A stretch of 64,000 bases of DNA from Centropus unirufus (Eukaryota > Chordata > Aves > Cuculiformes > Centropidae). The stretch covers positions 660,825 through 724,824 of the forward strand of contig VYZI01000260.1 in assembly GCA_013397695.1 (NCBI GenBank), in the 5' to 3' direction. The notes beneath the pieces were generated by a model that was not told the origin of the DNA, searched no databases, and saw nothing but the letters and a program-made list of their open reading frames with translations. This document shows, one piece after another, positions 13,748 through 26,651 of this stretch; position 1 is the stretch's first letter; each line of letters begins with the position of its first letter. A program made the translations under genes and the position numbers.

Positions 13748-15987
13748 TAATGCTAAGAACAGTGATTGAGAAAAAAAAAGTAAAGACTGAAAAGGCTTTC
13801 TATATCATTCTTCTTGGCTGTATTGTTATTCTGTCTCAAAAAATACGAATCTGGAAAAAGAATAGATTCAGTTGAAAACTGCAACTTTGGTCTCATTATA
13901 GGCTCTTGTGACTTCAGATAAATACTGCAGTACAGAGCTTTAATCTTTATATTCTTTCTCAGAATTCCTCATGTTTCCTGAAACATTCTATCCCTTGCAA
14001 AGTCACACTCACATGCAGTCTTCACACACAAAATCACAATCAATTTCCTCTGAATCCCTACGTCATTAAGTATACAGGTGATGGATACTGAATCATCGTA
14101 CTGGAAAAAAAAGCAGCACACAAAGGAGCATCCTTTTAAATGCCATGTATGTATATGCATATGCATTGTAATATATGTTTTAAAATAAATAATCATCTTT
14201 AAATAAATGGAATTTTTCCATTCTCTTTGAGAGCATTCAACTTCATTTTCTCCACCTTTTCAGATTAAATAATTTTTACTTTTAATTTGCCATTGAATTA
14301 TTACAATTATAATGCTTCATATGTCACATACAATATTAGAACTTTGTTCACTTTTTAAAAGGAATGCTTGGTGTGTTTTATGGAGACTTCTAGAGATAAC
14401 TTTCATTGGGAAAATAAAACAACAATAAATGAAAAGTGAAAAAATCAAAAGGTAAGAAAAAATAACTCAGCTTCTATCAGTTTACTCAGGTTGAGGTTTC
14501 AGAGGGAAGAAGTAATTTTTAATTGCAGCTCAGAATCTAGGTTCTTCACAAAAGAACTGAAAGATACTCTGAATTAAGTTCTTACTTAAATATCTGTAGC
14601 AGGCTAAGATTTTATTTTGTCTGTCATTTCTCCAGGATTAATTTGGGAAACACTAGAAAGAAGGCTTTGAGTTAAACATTAAAATACATAACACTCCAAA
14701 GTGTATGCAGCAGTTCCACGCCCTTTAATACTTAATTCAGTGCCAAAACCACATTATTAACTTAGTTCATTCTGTCACATGAATTTCTGTTCTCTGTGGC
14801 ATTTAGCTTGGTCCATACTTCATTCTCCATAGTACCATTCGAGGTGCAAGAGAAAGTCACAGAATCCCCATGCTAGGTAGAATATTGACTTTGTGACAGA
14901 AACGCAGGAGTTATCTGCGATTTTTTTATTAGTAGGTTGAGAACTTGTGAGAGGAGAACTGCCTGAATGGAGCTCTGCTGAGGAGAGAAGAGAGTAAGAC
15001 CATGAAGAATGGGAATGAAATATTTTCTATAGCAGACTTCTTTGAACTCTACTCTACTCTACTTTGAACTTGAACAAACCATCTATTTCATTTAGTCCTA
15101 ATTCCACTCTCTAAATGACAGGGTAAGTGGGCTGGCCATAGTAACTCTCAGTATTACAAGGACTTTTACAATATCAAACACCATAGTCATAGCTCTTCCT
15201 GACAGTGATGAGAGTGATATACATCTTGAAAAATAGCAACAGTTTTTTGTATCACACAAAAGGAAGAGCCGTGCCAGTGTGATCTATCCCAGGCTAAATA
15301 TTTGCCATCGCCTTTGCACTGCTTTTCACATTCACTGCAAATCCCTTCACAAGTAGGCAGCTGCAAAGGTTAACATAAGCTGGAAGAAATTACAGGAGGA
15401 TGCAAAATGTTGGGGTTAATGTGTGGGAGGATGCACGGTCTTTGGTTGCTTCTTACTCCAGAAACCCACTCCCCCTAAGTCATCTAGACCTTTCTCTTCC
15501 TCCTCCTTCCTTTTCTTCCGATTCCCTCCTTTCATCTTCCTTATCACACAAAACCCTGCAGAAAGACAATTTCCAGGTCTTCTTATTTATATTATATTAG
15601 GTCAAACAGCCTTGGCCTCTGCTCTCATCAGGTGGAACTCAAATCACTATGCAGATACACTGCTAATTAGCCAGTTCCAGACCTTAAAGCACTGCAGCCT
15701 CCTCCACGCTGTGTTGCACTTCCATTAATGAACGTAGGCATGCGCTCATGTGGCGATAATGCTTCCACAGCCTGAGAAGTATGTGTGTTCTACTGTACAG
15801 GAGTTTTTGTGTTCCGCTGTGTTGGTAGAGCTGCTCTAGACTGTTACTCCTCATTGTCACAAATATCTTTGCATTGTATTTTATAACGCTTCCGTTACTT
15901 AATTCCTATATTGCCCACTTTGTTTTATCTGTTTTGTAATAGTGGTCTTCATGTCTGTGCTGACTTCAGGATTACATTTGTTTTTTA

Positions 15988-16054
15988 TTTATATGTATCC
16001 ATATTTTATTTATATGTATCCATACATATTTATATGTATTTATATGTATCCATA
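15988..16054 (+). repeat. Small AT-rich minisatellite, TTTATATGTATCCATA unit
   Basis: Four copies of the core TTTATATGTAT occur within 67 bp; three continue with CCATA. Spacing varies because one copy is shortened and short linkers intervene. It is a local tandem expansion with no other element visible next to it. Confidence 0.9.
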
Positions 16055-18161
16055 ATCTTCCTTCTCTTGTTTTGGTAGCTTGTTCTGTATTTTTTTTTCA
16101 CAGTATACTGTTTATTTTATTAGTTTTAACTTTCTCCACACTCTGGCCTTTCTGAGGAGGAGGCTGAGTAGAGGAGCATGACCCATAAAAGCAAAAGCAT
16201 TTTTCGAAAGGAAGTCAGCACTTGAGATCTATAGTTCCATTAACCACTGCAATGCAGATGAGTTGACAGCTACAAGTTTTTTTCTAAGTTTCTATTTATG
16301 GAGCTCACTTCCTGCTTTCCTAGAAAGTGTGTCTTAAGGCAATAGCAGGGAAGTGGAAATCCTAATGCTATAACTGCTACCTTCCAGCATTTGAAGTATT
16401 TTTAAACTGAGAAGGCAATGATTTCTATTCCCTATACCCCACAGTATCTAACTTTTGCAGGGAGAAAAAGACAGCTGCCAGCAGCTGCTTCCTATGTTTG
16501 CACCAGTACTTGGCAGGTCTCTGCTCCCACAGGGTGTTGGTTGCATGTATCACTCCACACACTCTGGTGACAGAAGACTACTGCCAAAAGCACAGCAAAA
16601 AAAAAGCTGTCTCTTAGGGCCTCTTACATCCAATAGCTGAAGGACTGTCTGCAGTTCCTTTTATAGTTGTTGAATTAAGATATTCAGAGAACACTAATTT
16701 GTCCCAAGAATTTCCATTCTACTTCTGCTAAGCTACCCCTACTAAGTTTTCACTGCACAGTGTATCAGCCAACTATATGGGAAATAAATTGAAATAAGCT
16801 GTTTCTACTGACTCTGCACAGAGGTTAGTAATAGAAATATTAAAATTACTAGCAATGGAGAGTGTTTGGGTGCAGAAGCATCTGACAGAAGAAAAGAAAG
16901 GGATCAAAGGACAGCAAGTTACACAGCCCATCATGAAGATCCCAGCACATGTATCTGCACTTGTTTTCTCAGTGACACACAAAGCAGGAAAACAAAGAAC
17001 TGTCTAAAACAATGGGTAGACCAAAGACATTTGGAGATGACGGCAGGAAGATAAAGAACTGATCTGAAGACCTCAATCATCCAGACACAGAGTAAGTCAG
17101 TAAGTCAGCAGTGCTGCCTAAATGCTCACAGAGATCAAACAAGATGGAGATAAGAATAATATCACAAGTAGATCACAATGCACTTCCAGAAACCAAGCCA
17201 TGGCTGCCAATTATGGTAGCCAAATGTTTCTTCCTCTCTTCATCTTCCTCCAGCCCACTTCACACAATATGAGGACAAATATCCTCAATAGAGATAACAC
17301 GAACTACAGTGTTCATCCATCTTAACACATTTAAAAGGTATTTTAGAGAAAGCAATACAATAAGGTATGTATACAGAGACAGAAATTCCATACCTATAAC
17401 TAACACTTATAAAATCTTAGTCCTCTTATAGTAAATACCAAAGACTGAATATTTCCATCTGAATGAAAACTAATTAAAACTATGTCTTTTCAAAACAGAA
17501 GGATGAAATGTTAACTGGAACAACACAATGGGAAAATAAATACAACTCTGAATTTAGCTAAAAGAAACAGTTTCAGAAATTAAAACTGAGAGAATTTGAA
17601 GAGGCTTTTGATGAGGCCTTCTATGAGTTCTTAATAAAGTTTCTGTAAAAGTAAACATTGGTCAATCATTTATGCAAACACAGTGCCAGACAAAACAAAC
17701 ATAGTTGACCAATAACTTCTGGGATAACAACTATTCGGCAATGGAAAACTTCTTCAGACAATTGTTTCCACAGTACATATCGCATCTCTGTGCAAAATTT
17801 TGAAGGCTTTTTTTTCCTAATCAGCTTCTGAAACTGATTTCACCAATTTATGTCAGAGTGAAAGACAGATTCAAAATGTCTACAGGACAGGACTGAGTGC
17901 AATATGTTTAAAGGCGCTACAGCAAGTGGTTTAAATTAATGGTCAACCTATCTAATAACAAATCTATTCAGTACTTAACTCCTCTGCTTCATACTTTTGG
18001 CAAAATCTCTGCTATGTGATGTGGTTTGTGCTAAGTGGATGTCTGTGACAGGGGTCTGAGTGCTACTGTTTTACTGCACGTACCTTTGCAAGTGCAGCTG
18101 CAATTGCTCATGTCTCAGACAACTTCCCTAAAAATGGGTTGCAAATAACACTGAATCTTAC

Positions 18162-18324
18162 CTGGACCTGGAGACCTTAGTGTTTGAGGAGGGGAGGGTG
18201 GTGAGCGCTTCTGAACCTGTATTTATGTAAACTCCACAGTTGCAGTTCAAGATTGTGATGGAAATAAAGAATGCTTCTATCACAAAACACTGTAAGAAAA
18301 CCTTCCGGGAAGCAGAGTATCCTT
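18162..18324 (-). other. Candidate exon with a fully open frame
   Basis: On the minus strand, a long T-rich tract ending TTTTTTTTCAG (a strong acceptor) precedes 163 bp that end in GTCCAG followed by GTAAGA (a strong donor). One of the three frames is open over all 53 complete codons. It enters with two bases, leaves with two, and meets a TAA immediately inside the putative intron. The conceptual product starts GYSASRK, has a hydrophobic run VFLQCFVIEAFFISITIL, then CNC and an S/T-rich tail. I recognise no protein family. No partner exon could be identified. It may be a real coding or non-coding exon, or chance: one open frame of this length is not rare among three. Confidence 0.3.
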
Positions 18325-21300
18325 CTGAAAAAAAAATAAATAAATCTTTTAAACATATATGTCCCCAAAGACCAAGTATTCTGCAACTTCAGAATCAAAA
18401 TCAATTCTCTCAAATAGACTGAGTCACTACCTGTTTTTAGGTTTGGAACTAAGATCAAAAATTAACACTAGAAGCTTGGAACAAGTCAAAAATAATAAAA
18501 AAAAAAGTACAAACTTGGCTTTGTGGAGAAATAAGCAGAACACTAACAGATGAAGAAGATCTTAGAGTTGAGTAATTATCAATCCTCTAAAGATATGCTT
18601 ACGGAGAAATGAAGTCTGGAGAGGATGTATAGAGAGTTGTAACAGAGTTATGTAAAGTGAAGAAGAAATTCAAAGTTCTATACTCTTATAATTGGATCTG
18701 ACAGACAAGAATTCATCTTCCTAAACTACATCTCTGAGGCAAGTTTATAAACAAACAAAGAAAAAATCATTAAAGAGGTGAAATAGACTCATAGTCAAAT
18801 GCCCCTCTTAAGTATAGTAACAATACAGCTTCCTCAATAATAGAAAGACTAAGGTTGTGTGTCTTGCAAATCTCCAGCATAAAACCTGTTTACTTTTTCG
18901 GAACATTTTGTAACTAGAATCACCAAATAAAATTGAAAAAATATCCTCCACCCACAGTCCTCAGTTTCCAAAGGTATTAGTGCCAATGCAACAATTCTGT
19001 AAAGAAAATTTCCTTACATACGTATCATTCAAGGGTAAGAAACTTGCTACTCTATGCACTTTGGACGACACCTTGACAATCTGTTGAGCCACTGAGAGAC
19101 GAGAGTGCTGCAAAGCACAAAGTTATTAGACTGGATCTACTCTATGTCCCATTGGTTTCTCTTCCTTTCTCTAATAACACAGAGCTTTGCATTTCTGAAG
19201 GCAGCATTTAGAATAGAATTGAAAAAGGGCTTCCATTAGCTCTTTTACACAGGAGTGTAGTACATTATTAAGCCCCTTACATCAGCCTACTGGTGCAAGT
19301 TGCAGCTGTGGGACTACATACATGGGTGCTTCAGGCTTTTCTACAGTTGAAACTTTGGCTCACTAGGTATTTAAAAAGGAAAATGTCCTTAATCCCATTT
19401 GCAATTAAGTGCTCCCTAAAGTCTCGTTACCATTGAAGTGTCAATTGGCTGATGGCCCAAATCTTGGGTTTCTGGGATAATTTGGAGATGGCACGTCTTC
19501 TGAATATTGCAAAGAAGATTTTTTAAATTTATGTTATTTTTTGTTTGTTTGTTTTCCCCTGAAGCTGATGAGTCAAAGGGAATTAGAAGATCAATTAACT
19601 GGACTGAATTCATATTGATTTATATCTCACAACTGACCCTAAACTATGGATAACTCCAGGTGGATTTGGCAGCCTAGAGCTAAAATAGTACAAACCAATT
19701 GAATTAATTTGTAAAGAGCATTTTGAAAATATTGGTTAACAAGAAAATACCATCAAAGGATGTTTCCTTATTCCCAGTCTCTATAGAGATACAGACATAA
19801 TTTACAATTCCACATGGTAAAGTAATACAAAATCAAAACATGCAAGCAGTCATAGCCTGTATCATTAGTATGGAAGCTGTCCAATACTTTACAGTTTCTT
19901 CCTGTTTGAGAAATATTTAGTATTAGCACTTGCAATAGTTGTCTATAACATATAATCTATAATCTCCTATATAAAACCACCAGATAAACAGAAAAGGCAG
20001 TTCTTCAATGTATTTCAGGAACTGTAGATGCATCTGAAATTTTAATACTTATGTACATTTTTTTATCTGCCATGTAATTCTCTGGTATTTCCCTAGCCTT
20101 TTCTTAAACCAGTAACTCAAGGAATATTGTGGGAATCTTCACAAAGACATTTTATTTTGTTTTGGTTTTTTTTCGTTTGAAGTCAGCACATTCCAAAATA
20201 ATTGGAATATCAAGGGAGAAATAAATTTAATTGCATATAGCCCAATATTTCAGGATTTATTTCTATCTGGATAGAACAATAGATTAATATATCCCTGAAT
20301 TTTTCATTTTCATTAAAGACTGCTATAGCAGAAATATAGACCCAAGAATAAATTATGCAAAACATAGCAGCAACACTGTTTAATAAGTTTAAATTCTATT
20401 TTTCTATATACTCACCTTCCCTAAATTCAGATGAAAATACTAATTATCAGCAATAGATCACAAAATAAGGATTTAAAAAATTTACCTTCACATGGCAATA
20501 ATAATGGAGGAAAAAGGTTAAAACTAACTGTATTTTTTGTCCATTGTCTATTGAATTGATATTTATATCTCTGTATATTTAAGTAAAATTACATAGCTGA
20601 TTATTAACTTCTTACTAAATCTCCATGGAGCCTTTGATATCATAAGTTTCTTGCATAAATGCTGAGTGCAATGGCAATGTACCTGTAGTCATCCCACACA
20701 AGTCTTTGTGGTTCTGAATTATTGAACATACTGATCTCATTACAAAAGTTCTGTCAGTAGGCTTAACGAAAAAGAGCTTACCCTTATAACAGGAGAAAAG
20801 TTTATTTGACCTTTTTCTTGCTCTAGATATGTTCCTAACCATCTGCGGCAAGCCCCAGGTTCGTCCACTGCAGTACCAGTGATTAGGCAGTTCATCATTT
20901 TTCAATGTTTATTCTGGTATTTTCCTGTAAAATTTAAAGTACTCTTGACACAATGAAATCCAGAGACATTTTAAGTACATGTTCTATTCTATCAGCAAAA
21001 CTGAACTTAAAAACATTAGATAGGGCTGCACCAAAGAACCCTTTACAGGACCTACTGAATGAGCTTTCCATCTGAGAGAAAACCACAGAATGAGGTGGGG
21101 GTAAGAGATCCACTTGTATACTGCATAACAGTTTCACCCAGCCGATATGTCACTAGCGTGCTTGCTCACGTCATGTAAAATGACATCAAAATTCTTACCA
21201 GAGTAAAATATCATAAACCATTCATCCTTTCTTTGTCCACCAGGTAATGAATCTTGTCAAATTCATCTGGTTGCTTTTTTTTCTTATTTAATTATACTCT

Positions 21301-21844
21301 AGATCCTATAAATTGACTCACAATTCATTTAGAGGGTTTTTTCTTCCCTAGTTCTGCGCATTTTCCTCACCCTTAAACTACGTTTTCTGTATAGTTTGTT
21401 CTTCCATCCCCAAGGATCTAACCTGTCTTCCAAAATTTCTCAAAGGCAATTAATGATTCAAAATGTGCCTCTCGCTTTTTCGAAGCCCTTGAGAAAAAAA
21501 TACTTTATAGTGCCAATTAAAAATATCCAAGTTAATGCAAGACCCTTAAATTTATTCTTTCCTTAAATACAATTCCAATGCAGCAAAATTATGCCTGAGC
21601 ACATAAGAAGTAATGGAACTACCTTCTCAGTCATCAGTGATTGCAATTGAGAAATGATGGGAGGAAAAGTGAATTGTCAATAACCCAAAAAAAGCCCACA
21701 ACATTTTTTGAAAATAACTGAGAAATGAACAGGCATCACTGTAGAAATATTGAGATAAACCCAAAACCCAAATCAAAAAACAAACAACAAAAAAATCTCA
21801 GAAAACAAAACAAACCCAGGCCAAAATAACAAAACACCCCAATC

Positions 21845-22580
21845 TCTCCATATGCTTCATATTTCTTCTTCTGCACTGGGATGGCTCACTGCTGCTTCTC
21901 GCACAGATTCTTCCAGATGCTTAAAGACAACATTCAAAATTAGATGTTCGATCACCTTCCCATGAATGCAGGTAAGGCTAACTGGCCTGGAGTTTCCCAG
22001 GTCTTCCTTCTTTCCCTTTCTGAAGATTGGAGTAACATTGGCTTCTCTCCAGTCCTCAGGCACCTCTCCTATTCTCCATGATCTTTCAAAGATAATGGAG
22101 AGTGGCTTAGCGATAACAGCTCCCAGCTCATTCAGTATTTGTGGGTGCATCCCATGAGGACCCACGGATTTATGGGTGTCCACTTTGCCCGGAAGATCTC
22201 TAACCAGATCCTCCTCCACCAAGGAACAGTTTTCCTTTCATCAGACTTTCCTCCAGGCTCTGGAACTCCTGAGGGCTTGCCTTGGCAGAAAAGACAAAGG
22301 TATTAGCAGCAAAGTTATTCAATGATTCCACCTTCTCTGTGTCTTCCATCACCACAATGCTCACTTCATTCAGCAACAGGTCCACAATTTTCCTGATCTT
22401 CCTTTTGCTACTGATGCTCATGAGGAAGCCCTTCTTCTGTCCTTGATTTTCTTTACCAGATTTAATTCCAAGTGGGAATAGCCTTCCTCATTGCACCCCT
22501 GTATAATCTGACAGCACACCTATATTCCTTCGTAATGACCTGTCCCTTTTTCCATATTCTGTAAACTTCCGTCTTCTATA
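21845..22580 (-). mobile_element. CR1 LINE ORF2 fragment (reverse transcriptase, broken)
   Basis: The minus strand encodes an interior piece of the CR1 ORF2 polyprotein. Moving from 22,580 downwards, recognisable segments are WKKGQVITKEYR, then KKGF..SSKRK, then LLNEVSIVVMEDTEK, then SLVEEDLVRDLPGK, PLSIIFERSWRIGEVPEDW and NVTPIFRKGKKEDLGNSRPV. These match the linker and first motifs of CR1 reverse transcriptase. The catalytic YADD region, the endonuclease and the 3' UTR are missing, so the copy is truncated at both ends. A frameshift near 22,225-22,245 moves the reading from the frame ending MKGKLFLGG to the one reading VEEDLVRD. The left border meets an A-rich tract. The element is inactive. 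Confidence 0.92.
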
Positions 22581-25416
22581 TGAGTATTTGCAGAAGATTA
22601 TTGCTCATCTATGCAAGTATCTTGCCTCCTCTACTTAATTTTTTCACTCCTAGGAATGCATCAAACTTCAGTGTTTCATAAATGCTCCTAATGCATTAGT
22701 AGGACATTTTAATATCTCCAAGTGTGAAGATATAACCTAAAATTTCACATTCTGTAACTCCTCCACCAACTGAACCAAAAGCAAAATTGTCTTCATAATG
22801 CTATTCAGGCTTGCTGTGATCTATCATTCTGTTTTTCATCAATAACTGAAGTCTACCATTGTCATGAATGAGCTCATGTTCTTTGAGTAGCTATTTAAAT
22901 TTCTCAGAAGCAGACAGGTGACAAACAGGTGGACATCTTTGTTCTCTCTAGCTTTATCAGTGCCATTGCGTATTTGAGGAAGTATGTATAGCATGGAAAG
23001 GTCTTGATGAGCCACTGAACACGTAAATTGAAGAAATTTGCAGGTCTAGAATAGTCAGATAAGTAATTAGATTGGTTTAGTTAATTACTCTAAGTTTATA
23101 TAATGTTAGAAAGAAAACTTTGGCTGAAATAATTGTGAAAAAAAATCACTGATATATCCTCTTGACTATACATTTCTTAATCAAACAGATCTTTCTCTAG
23201 CTGCACTTGCCTGACTCACTTAAAGACTAGAAAACCATGCTAATGATTTATTCATGCTCAATAAAGAATTTAAACTGGATAGATTAAGTAGTTTTAAGAA
23301 AATACAAACATATGACGCAAACAAATGCAGATAAAGCAAACTAAGTTGGTTAATTTCTGCTGTTTACATAAGTGTATGCACTTGCGCAGTTAAACAAGTG
23401 CAACATAAAATGTTTAATTAACAACTTAATTAAGAAACACCAATACATACGAAAGAATTCAAAATGTTTGTTTTCTTCAGTGACTTGACAGTCATAAACA
23501 TAAAATGTAAGAGAATAGAGATCAGCTAGCAGCAGGATTTACATGCTTTATCAGAAATGTCAGAGATTTATGTCTTTTGCTATCCAATTCCTACCTGATT
23601 TTTTTATACCAGATAGAAAAAAAATAGAATATTCTCAAGAATGTTCATCTAAAATAGCAAATTAATTTTGAAGTGATGATTTCTCTTCATTCACTATAGA
23701 AGGAGTATAAACTAGTTTTAATGCAGCTGTTTACATGAAAGGCCACTAAATCATGATGAAATAAATCCTCTACAAAGGACCATCTCTGTGGGTGCCCTTC
23801 TCAAATCTCACGTATAACAGGGATAATAAATTCAATTGCAAGAGAATAATCTCTATTATACACATGACACAAAACACTACCTGGTTATGTAGAACTGTGT
23901 AATACTAGAGTATAAAGACCCCAAAGGGTGAGCAGCTCTGAAAACTGAAGTAAAAGGCTGAGCTTGAGGTGGTAATAAAGGCAGCTGGTTGAGAAAGGGA
24001 AAGAACAGGAAGAAGATTATCCACCTTACAATTCATGCAGAACAGCTGATCTGAAGCCATACCTATGCATCAAGTCTAACTAGGAGAGCCTGTAGTTTAC
24101 TGCAGTGCTTATTACCACAACCAATGAGGATAAGGATAATGTAGGATAAGTCAGCCTACATACAGTGTACTTTCATTCCATCCTAAACCTGCATGTCTAC
24201 AGATCTAACTGCACTATGCTTGCATGTGAAGCTTTTGCCCACCGACAGCAGATCTCTGCTGCCAGGACATGACAACAATCACCTCCCAATTGTCCCCTTG
24301 CCTGAGGGCCCAGATGATGTAGGAAAAAGCTGGGATGCACCATAGTGAGCAGCACTAACAATGACAACCCCCATTTGTATGGTGCCAGTGACAGGTGCCT
24401 GACAAGACTATAAATCCATACATCATACCATCAAGAGAAACCACAGGTACACCAGGAAAGTTAGACACTACCTTGCTAGTCTGTTCCTGAGACTTATCTG
24501 GAGGAACATGGAAAAGCAGCAGAAGAAAGCAGAGTAAAGCATTTTGGGTTAAAAATTACCCATGGGTTGATGGCTTCTCCTCTCTATTCTCTATAAACAG
24601 TAACATATTAAAACATATAGAACATATTAAAACAACCTTATCAAGCTATCTCTTCAAGGTACCCTCGACATACAGCAAACACCTACTACAAGATGTTAAT
24701 TGGATCCCAAAGGTTAGCAAGGTCAAAGCTGCGTAATAAAGGATTAAACTGGTATGATAGCAGAGGGAAACTGTACACAAATGGATTGGAGAATGAAAGC
24801 CTTGTTATTTCAAATTTTATCTTGGAAATTGTCAGTCTTCATATTTTATTAGTGCTTTTAGTTAGGGCAGAAAATAATACCAGGATGTTTTTATGGCAAA
24901 GCTAATTAAATCAGTAAGCATTTTGAGGACTCCTCACATTAATTTTCAATTTTTGTCACTTTGTAGAGGAGTTTAGGCTATTTTCTCTTTAAGTCCTGAA
25001 ATTGAGAACTTTAAACAAACAAAAAAAACCCTCCAAAACAAACCCCTAGATCCACAATATTTAGATTCCTGATTCCTATATGGAACTAGCAGCTTAACAG
25101 AAGATTAACCTCAGTTTGATATTTCAGCTCCTTGAAATTATGATTATAGAGTAACTCACAAGGGCACTTTCCAGGAGTTTAGTGTAAATGTTAAAGGAAA
25201 GAACAGTACAGAGTCTCTGAGGAGTTCTGTTTTTCTGTGAACTTGACTAAAAAATGGAAAATGCAAATTGATGTTTTACACAATAGCTAGTATAAAAAGC
25301 TGAGAACGCTGGACAGCGTGTTTTCCATAATGATTTAAAAAGTAATGTAATGCCAAGTGAAGCAACATCTGCCTGTATTTTTCCCGTTCAATGATATTCA
25401 TTTCCTTCAAGCTTGC
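22581..25416. other. Unique AT-rich non-coding DNA
   Basis: No gene or repeat is recognised here. Part of the interval (24,200-24,440) is somewhat less AT-rich but has no open frame of note. The right end is the TA dinucleotide next to the mariner element. Confidence 0.55.
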
Positions 25417-25640
25417 TATTAGGCTGATGCAAAATTAATTACCATTTTTGTCATTGAAAGCTGTGATGCTTATTTTGGATTAAATTTTTATTTAACTGTG
25501 TTCATGTAGTATACCATTTTGAAGTGAAAAAATGGCGCTGCCTATTTATGCTAACATCTTTGTTTATTCTTTTTCAGATTACACTGACAAATTAAAGCAA
25601 TTTTGAGAAATTTTGTTTTACAAGTTCAAAAGGGGATGCA

Positions 25641-25883
25641 ATGGGGTGGAAACTGCTAGCAATATCAACTAAGCTTTTGGCCAGAGGACTGTCAATGGAT
25701 ATGCAGCTCAACGTTGGTTCCAAATGTTTTGTAATAGAAATGAGAGTCTTGAAAATGAGGAAGGTCATAGACACCATTTCTGAAATAGATGACAATGAAT
25801 TGAGGACCATTATTGAAGCAGACCCAGGCATAACAATTGGAGTGGTTGTAGACCTAAATGTTGACCATTCAATGATTGTTTGA
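25641..25883 (+). pseudogene. Mariner transposase N-terminal remnant
   Basis: This open frame of 80 codons is a surviving piece of the transposase. Its C-terminal half (IDDNELRTIIEADPGIT, then LNVDHS) is clearly the mariner DNA-binding region between the two helix-turn-helix motifs. Its first half is out of frame relative to the ancestral protein, and residues there do not match. The ATG at 25,641 is therefore not the original start. It ends at a TGA just after the LNVDHS segment. No function is expected. Confidence 0.8.
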
Positions 25884-26215
25884 CATTTACACCAAACTGG
25901 AAAATCAAAAGTAGCTGAACAAATGGGTGCAGGACATGATGAACACAAATTTTCAAAAAGTTGTCATTTCAAAGTCTGCTCTGTGCAACAAATGCAATCC
26001 ATTTCTTCATCACTTGGTGACGTGACAGCAAATAGATTTTTACAACAATTTATGGTGTTTTGTGCAGTAGTTGGACTGAGATGAAGCACCAAAACATTTC
26101 CCCAAACCAAAGCTGCATCAAAATAAGGTTATAGTCACTGTTTAGTATTCAGCAAGTGGAATAATCCGCTACAACTTCTTGAATCCTAGAAAAAATCTAT
26201 CACAGCAGAGAAGCA

Positions 26216-26491
26216 TTGCCAGGAAATCAACAAAATGCAGGAAGAACTGCAATATTTACGTCTAACATTGGTCAATTAAAAAGAGTGATTCTTCTCCGTG
26301 ACAGTACACAACCACATGTCTTGCAAATGACTCTACAGATGCTTTATGGACTGAGCTACAAAATTCTACCTCAACCAAGTTATTCTTCAGTCCTCTCTCC
26401 CAACATTACCTCATTGTCAAGATGCCTGAAAACATCCTACAAAAGGTTTTCCATAACCAAGCAGCAGGCCAAAATGCCTTTGAAAGATTAA
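26216..26491 (+). pseudogene. Mariner transposase C-terminal remnant
   Basis: This 91-codon frame covers the ancestral catalytic core around the second aspartate (LLRDSTQPHVLQ, family pattern LLHDNARPHVAQ) and the following LPQPSYSSVLSP (family pattern LPHPPYSPDLSP). The third catalytic residue is replaced by Ile. The frame stops before the final part of the family, but degraded sequence matching the WQKCV..NGSYF end continues to about 26,585. It is inactive. Confidence 0.85.
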
Positions 26492-26651
26492 GCAGTTCCA
26501 GGACTTCAGAACTGTATGCTAATGGAATGGACAGGCTTGCTACTTGTTGGCAAAAATATGTAAATTCCAATGGCTCTTTTTTCTATTAATAAATTTTATT
26601 CTATGCTGAGATATGGTACTTTAAGGTTGATGGTTTAAAATTGCAACTTAG

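Larger units (their letters stand above)
6331..21841. other. Unique AT-rich non-coding DNA
   Basis: About 15.5 kb without a recognisable gene or large transposon. It holds scattered small repeats, listed separately: 10,196-10,214, 10,692-10,738, 11,226-11,245, 13,703-13,747 and 15,988-16,054. It also contains one splice-flanked open segment on the minus strand at 18,162-18,324. All ATG-started open frames are about 100 codons or fewer and show no known motif. At 21,742-21,842 an A-rich tract borders the CR1 fragment that follows. Confidence 0.55.
25419..26651 (+). mobile_element. Dead mariner-family DNA transposon (Tc1/mariner, Hsmar1-like)
   Basis: Mariners move by cut-and-paste through a DDD transposase that targets TA. 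The left end begins TTAGGCTGATGCAAAATTAA after a TA (25,417-25,418) and resembles the Hsmar1-type terminal repeat. The right end fades into TTGCAACTTAG, followed by TA (26,652-26,653). The body shows degraded transposase on the plus strand: NELRTIIEADPGIT..LNVDHS (about 25,795-25,880), a segment like CDEKWIL with GAC kept at 26,024 but the Trp codon now TAG, FPQTK, LLRDSTQPHVLQMTL with the second Asp at 26,300, and LPQPSYSSVLSP. The position 35 codons after the second Asp, where the third catalytic Asp belongs, is ATT (Ile) at 26,405. With several frame changes this is a non-functional fossil of about 1.23 kb, close to full length. Confidence 0.9.
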
